Source of the DNA: Nymphaea colorata
Taxonomy: Eukaryota > Streptophyta > Magnoliopsida > Nymphaeales > Nymphaeaceae
Direction of reading: 5' to 3'
DNA: 64,000 nt
Assembly: GCF_008831285.2 (NCBI RefSeq)
Contig: NC_045150.1
Coordinates: 10,244,001-10,308,000 of the forward strand
This document shows positions 59,346 to 64,000 of this stretch, one piece after another. The notes beneath the pieces are model-generated. The model saw nothing but the letters and a program-made list of their open reading frames with translations. It was not told where the DNA came from and did no database searches. How positions within the stretch are numbered: the stretch's first letter is position 1; every line of letters begins with the position of its first letter. Position numbers and translations under genes: made by a program.

Positions 59346-59462
59346 TATCAAAAAGTACAAAGTCATAAAATTCTTAATAAATAAGTAGATTGTAATGATT
59401 TCCAAATAAATATATTCATGCATACAAAGTATGTGGAATGGATCAAAGAAAGTAGGTCTTAC

Positions 59463-59640
59463 AAAAGCTTTGAATGCTGGACGATGTGCAGCCATCTCAT
59501 ATAAGCAATTTGCAAACCATATCCAAAACTCAAACTAAAAAAATTAGTACAATTATCATACAAAAATATTGGCCATCATGGAAAAAACAAGAGAGAGAAG
59601 AGACCAAATATCAGATTTGAAACCATATTGAATGGCTGAA
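59463..59640 (-). pseudogene. NEK kinase exons (right arm)
   Basis: Counterpart of 40200-40378: QYGFKSDIWSLL (about 59597-59630) and EMAAHRPAFKAF followed by a GTAAGA donor. The same two exons and no more are present, so the truncation is older than the inverted duplication. Confidence 0.72.
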
Positions 59641-60357
59641 TATAGATCATTAGAGAGAGTTATAAGATTACATAGGTTAGCCACAATCTACTTCACCCAT
59701 TTTCAAAGACCCAGAGAATTTAATCAACAAAAGAATATCCAAAACAAAACGAGCAGAAGCTATGGTAAAAATGCATGCTTGAAATGTAGAATGCTTTGTA
59801 GCTGCACCTACTAAAAACTCTCGATATTCTCTTTGACTTAGCTATTACTTACAAGACACACTATTAGAAAAGTGACTCGTAAAAGATGGTAGAGACACAC
59901 TTACAGGACTCGTGTGTAAAAAAAGTGTAGCAAATACCACCAAACTACCTTATATGTATCCACATTGCCCTTTCAAGATAATCTAAGATGCCCTCTATTG
60001 TTCCTTGCAACACCACCTTTAAAGTCAAATAAAATAAAACATCAACCTCGTATTTGAAAAGAATTAACATGGCATTATTATAAGACTTTTCAGTTTCACA
60101 CAGAAAAAAACCTCAAAATGGTCAAATGTAGTCAGACTAGGAGAAAAGATAATGAAAGATATACAAAATGTGTCATTTCTAATATTCTAACTTTTAGATC
60201 CACAAGAGGGGGAGGGAGAGAGTTGAACGTGCAATAACCAGAAACACACAATTATGACCAAATAAAACCCTTACTTATAGGTGACAAAAGTCTAGAACTT
60301 TTGTTCGTACGATAAACAATTCATTTCTACATGTTGGACTTTTTTCATGGCTGGACC

Positions 60358-61222
60358 TTAGCCCTGTGTACATTCAGTTGGTGCAAAAGAAAGCAGTGTG
60401 TTGCCCAGATCATACTTGACATGCATGTTTTGCTGTGCAATATTCCCAAAGATGGGCATCTCTCCATCTTTAATGGCTAAGCAGGTGATTCCACTTCTAA
60501 ACATTCCAAAGATATTTGAAGGTGGCAGCTTCCAGTCTGCATTAGTGAAATGAAAGGTAACACTTCATATGGATCAGCATTGTCCTCTACATGGTAACAC
60601 AGCAAATCTTGCTCAGGAGGATAGAAGTGTTCACGGTTTATGACATTAGCCACTGCATTTGCCACTTGACCATACACATCTTTGGCAAGAAAAGTCAGGC
60701 TGGTACCCGAGTCTATGATGATCGATCTAGCATCTCCCAACAATGCAGTCGTCTGTGCACCACCAAATTGTATGTTGAGTCTGCTGTTCCCGACACTTAT
60801 GTCTGTCAGGATGAGCACATAAAAGCTGCCTTCACCACCATCTGATGCCATCGGCGTCTCTTGAACCTCTTCTGTGCCTGAAAACTCTGTGTCCTCGCTG
60901 AATTTGAGCTGTCCCGCTGAATTGTTTTCATTGCTATATGGAGGAAGACAGTAAGCAAATTTGTCATCAATGGAAGAGCCGATCTGTTTAACAAGAGAGA
61001 GAGGGGCACGGCCAAGGCCAACAAGGCCAGGAACTTTACGCAGGGCAGACTCAGGATTATCTTCATGATGAACACAACAAAAGACAATTCCTTCATGCTT
61101 GATGGTGTCGGCACCATTGTCAAACAGGAGCGTCTCGGAGGCTAGGACCCCTTCTACTTTGGAATTGTCTCCATAGGAATATCTCAACCAGCAAAGTGGG
61201 TCGCTGGTGCAACGATGGACAG
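60358..61222 (-). pseudogene. A1B (nepenthesin/CDR1-like) aspartic protease, C-terminal part
   Basis: Plant A1B proteases are secreted or vacuolar pepsin-like enzymes. Readable from CTSDPLC and YSYGDNS, through GVLASETLLF, the VGLGRAPLSLVKQIG block and FAYCL, to the second active-site motif IIIDSGTSLTF (Asp codon 60711-60713, intact). A frameshift at about 60556-60566 leads to HFTNADWKLPPSNIF, GNIAQQNMHVKYDLGN and the end FAPTECTQG. The N-terminal lobe with the first DTGS and the signal peptide is absent: the frame stops at the poly-A side of repeat R1 (61223), which may be an intron. About 285 of the usual 430-470 residues are present. Confidence 0.85.
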
Positions 61223-61450
61223 CAAAAAAAAAAAGACATGTGGCTGATCTGAGTTACATATTCCTTTGTGTAACCAGTAACCATCACAATGGAGAAAAGT
61301 GGTAGCATTGTCAATTGTTAAGCTTAGGAATAACAATCACAAACATTTGAAGACTTTCAAACACAAAAGGAAGGCCGCAGACACTTTAACGTATTACTTA
61401 AGGTGACCGCAATAACTGTTGAATACGTTGGCAGAAGAGATTGTCCTAGT
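61214..61450. repeat. repeat R1, second copy at 83-320
   Basis: Direct copy of 83-320 with scattered differences and a slightly shorter A tract. On the minus strand it ends in a T tract next to the protease frame, so it may be an intron of that gene. Confidence 0.75.
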
Positions 61451-61940
61451 GGTGTTTGAAAATTTTTTTTAGGCATTAGGGGTGGAGCCAAGGGAGGCTT
61501 GCATGGCCCTGGCCCACCTCAATTTTTTTTTTAAAAAAATCTATATGTAAATTTTAGTAAATTTCACTTGTCCTATATAAAAATTTTGAAAAATGATATT
61601 TTGACCTTAGTCAAAATTTAGAAACATTAATTCGGCCCTTCTCATGAATTTTTTTTGGCTCTGTCCCTGTAACACATGGTAGTCCCTGCTCCAAAACCTG
61701 TCCATTGACCTCCTTAAACCATGAACCTTGAAGTGATTGAAAAATCTTTGTCCCACATGATCTCTCTCTATGCATATATATATATACAAATGTCTTTCCA
61801 CCCCATGATATTATGGGCTCTCATCTGGTGATAGTTCGGCAGAGGCTCATGCAGTGAGGGTTTGCAGGTATGCTATGTCCATTTTGGCCATATCATATGC
61901 CTCTTTTATATTTTTATATATATAGCAAAAAGATAAATGC
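61451..61940. other. no gene; arm-specific DNA
   Basis: Part of the 1.5 kb not found in the left arm. It contains GGGGTGGAGCCAAGG and GGCTCTGTCCCTG words of the kind found in decayed plant transposons, and short AT tracts. No protease N-terminal lobe can be seen here. Confidence 0.5.
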
Positions 61941-62126
61941 GGACTCTGATTATTCAATGTTACTCTACTCGTTCATAAGGACAATTTGATTCATTATAAT
62001 GAATAGATGACAGAAAACTAAAGAAAAAAAAAGTAATGGGTATATTTGTCATCTAGTATTAGTTTATACTTTTTTTTCTTCATCTTTCTCTCAACCGTTA
62101 AGTGGGTGAATGTGAATATGGACAGA

Positions 62127-62128
<2 letters not shown>

Positions 62129-62215
<87 letters not shown>

Positions 62216-62221
62216 TATATT
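62129..62221. repeat. AT microsatellite with a 16-base higher-order period
   Basis: A G interrupts the AT run at 62149, 62165, 62181 and 62197, exactly 16 bases apart. The left arm has only GAATAT followed by unique DNA at this position. Confidence 0.95.
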
Positions 62222-63119
62222 ATCTGTAATTGGCTGGCGTTACATGGCTACTAACAATATTTTATGTTATCAAAATCTTGCATTGAGTGATGTTTATCCA
62301 CTCTCAAGACTGTAAAAGGTTTCATGTTTGAGTTGAAGTTGGACTTGCATTTCATTCTTAAATCAAAATTCCAAACCATCAAATGCCCTCTAAAAGAGCA
62401 GTTGACCGTTTGTTTGTTCGTGCCATTCTCTCGGGCCAGGCTATCTATAATAGCGTGTAGTCATCTTTTGACATCATTCTCCTGCTCTTTTTTGCTTCTA
62501 TATACTATTGTTTGTGTGCTGTTCTTTATAATTTGGGGATTTCTTTTCATCTATTTTATAATATATTTTTTTCATTTTATCTCTGAAAATTGGTTTGAAT
62601 CAACCTATTTGAGTCATACAAGCTTGTTCGCCTGAATGATGAAATAACAATCGGCAAAGTTGAATATTTTATAAATAAATTTGTGCCAAACCCTTTGCTA
62701 AAAAATAATATAACATATGTAGGGCTCTAATTTTAGATGAGCAGGAGGACACCCCACAATCTAAGTGAAAACCAGAAGCTCCCTCTTTCCCCTTACCCTC
62801 AAGCCCACGGCCGCATCGATGCCTACGAGTGGGGCCAAATATCCATCAACTAGTATAGTGCTTCCACTCCAGTTGCAGTATAGAAATCTAGCACCAACGT
62901 CACTCACGCTCGGTTAGACTTCTGCTAAGCATCCACATTTCCGTCTACCTACTTAGGGGTTGTTCTTATTTTGAAAATTTTATGAGTGTCCCTGCTGTCA
63001 AACGACTCTTTAACAAGATTGGAGCCACATTGCGGATATTGTAAGCAATTTCCCTTACCAGTCATTGATACTAGTTTTAAAAACTTTTTATAAACCTTAA
63101 AGTTGAAAATTAAACTAAT

Positions 63120-63240
63120 ACTGCCCCTTAGCCAGAAATTCTTTGATTTGTCACTACCCTTAGCCAGAAATTCTTTGATTTGTCACTACCCCTTTAGGGT
63201 TCTACTTTTCTTCAGCTTGTTCTCTCTTTCTTCAGCTTGT
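63120..63240. repeat. two short tandem duplications
   Basis: A unit of about 33 bases (CCCTTAGCCAGAAATTCTTT) is present twice at 63124-63190. A unit of about 21 bases (TTCTTCAGCTTGTTCTCTC) is present twice at 63208-63247. The left arm has single versions near 38100-38170. Confidence 0.9.
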
Positions 63241-63464
63241 TCTCTCACTGAAAACCATTTTGGTGATTTTTGGACTCTAATTAGTTTGAAGGCATGAACC
63301 ATAGACTCTCCATCCAACATGCACCAAACTCCATAAGTTAGTGGTACTCCATATTTTGGTGATTGATTATAATTTTGCTTAGATTATCTTGCAATCAAGT
63401 TGAGGAGTTATCATGTTCTAAGTTTAAAATATATAGTTTTCCAGTACCTAAAACAAATTCTTGT

Positions 63465-64000
63465 GACATCAAATAGGTTCTTTTTTGTGCTCAAAAACTG
63501 TCGTGGGAGATCCTCGTTCTATTCATGGGACATCAAATAGGTAATTAAATATATAAATGACAGTAATTAATCCACTGTCCATGTCATAATTTACAGACAC
63601 CAAGATTCGAACATTTTATCGGGGGGGACTTATAGTGGATGGTGACATTAGCTAGTAATGTAACAAGTTCTTGTGTCATTTACCAGGCATTGCATGCAAC
63701 TTTTTGTGTTTCTGCACCCTTCTCCAAAATCCAAGCAATGCTAAGTAATAACGTTTGAATATTCTTGTGTTGAAGAATTCCAATCACAAATTGATCAAGA
63801 ACAGTATCCCTTACGTTACCCACAGTAAGCGTTGAACATGCTGTAAGAGGGAAAGTATTGAAGCTAAGTGTGGGTTGCTGTGCACCATTGCCTATACAAG
63901 TCATTGAAAAGTATATTGTGATGATGCTGGACCCACTTGCTGTCACATCATAGTGCCCACGTTTGATGTGACTCACGTGCCCTCCAGCCAAAAAGTCTTT
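63465..64000 (-). repeat. inverted copy of 23890-24440 (segment K)
   Basis: The reverse complement follows 23890-24440 closely and a shorter copy at 30120-30480. On the minus strand 63680-63991 is open for 103 codons, with VIGILQHKNIQTLLL shared with 24110-24160. The other copies are broken, and I recognise no domain. Confidence 0.7.

Larger units (their letters stand above)
55720..63464. repeat. right arm of the large inverted duplication
   Basis: Reverse complement of 37885-44775 with indels. Relative to the left arm it has about 1.5 kb extra (60398-61940, with the protease fragment), lacks about 620 bases near 57200, and has a long AT microsatellite inside (62129-62221). The inner edge lies directly against the LINE fragment. 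Confidence 0.9.

Noticed and set aside
61607-61801. Minus-strand frame considered as the missing N-lobe of the protease
   Set aside because: No DTGS motif, no signal peptide and no resemblance to A1B N-lobes.
62046-62315. Open frame of 89 codons on the plus strand
   Set aside because: Most of it is the AT microsatellite read as Ile-Tyr repeats.

Overview
This looks like nuclear intergenic DNA from a flowering plant. The evidence is several plant-type Ty1/Copia retrotransposon remnants, a Ty3/Gypsy remnant of the chromodomain type, a plant L1-type LINE, tRNA-derived SINE-like units, long (AT)n and (CT)n microsatellites, and decayed pieces of a plant A1B aspartic protease gene and a plant NEK (NIMA-related) kinase gene. 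I see no intact host gene, rRNA, tRNA gene or CRISPR array. The species cannot be told from the sequence.

Most of the window is a mosaic of a few segments copied several times. (1) A Copia element that lacks reverse transcriptase occurs at 335-3276 (A), 17227-18605 (B, gag only) and about 44880-48291 (C). A and C share the same 3' junction and about 1.8 kb of downstream DNA, so they are copies of one damaged locus. (2) A non-coding segment family recurs at 3277-7160, 7915-10400, 18606-20660, 25090-28620, 34365-35715 and 48292-52570. (3) A further family recurs at 22780-25090, 29940-30620, 36985-38400 and, inverted, at about 62880-64000.

Typical transposons interrupt the mosaic. Two minus-strand Copia remnants lie side by side at 10883-12261 and 12262-17203; the second keeps both LTRs and recognisable gag, protease, integrase, reverse transcriptase and RNase H, but has lost catalytic residues. 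A Gypsy element at 31453-34364 has a full 5' LTR, open gag and protease frames and a chromodomain-like tail, but a deletion removed nearly all of RT, RNase H and the integrase core. Its empty site is visible in a paralogous stretch near 43690. A 5'-truncated LINE fills about 52975-55715.

The most striking structure is a large inverted duplication: 37885-44775 and the reverse complement of 55720-63464, around an 11-kb spacer holding Copia copy C, a segment-family copy and the LINE. Both arms carry two NEK-kinase exons, further exon-like unidentified stretches and a Copia pre-integrase fragment. The right arm also holds the second half of an A1B aspartic protease gene with one frameshift; the left arm keeps only its last codons. 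Readthrough of the locus could give long fold-back RNA, which is inference.
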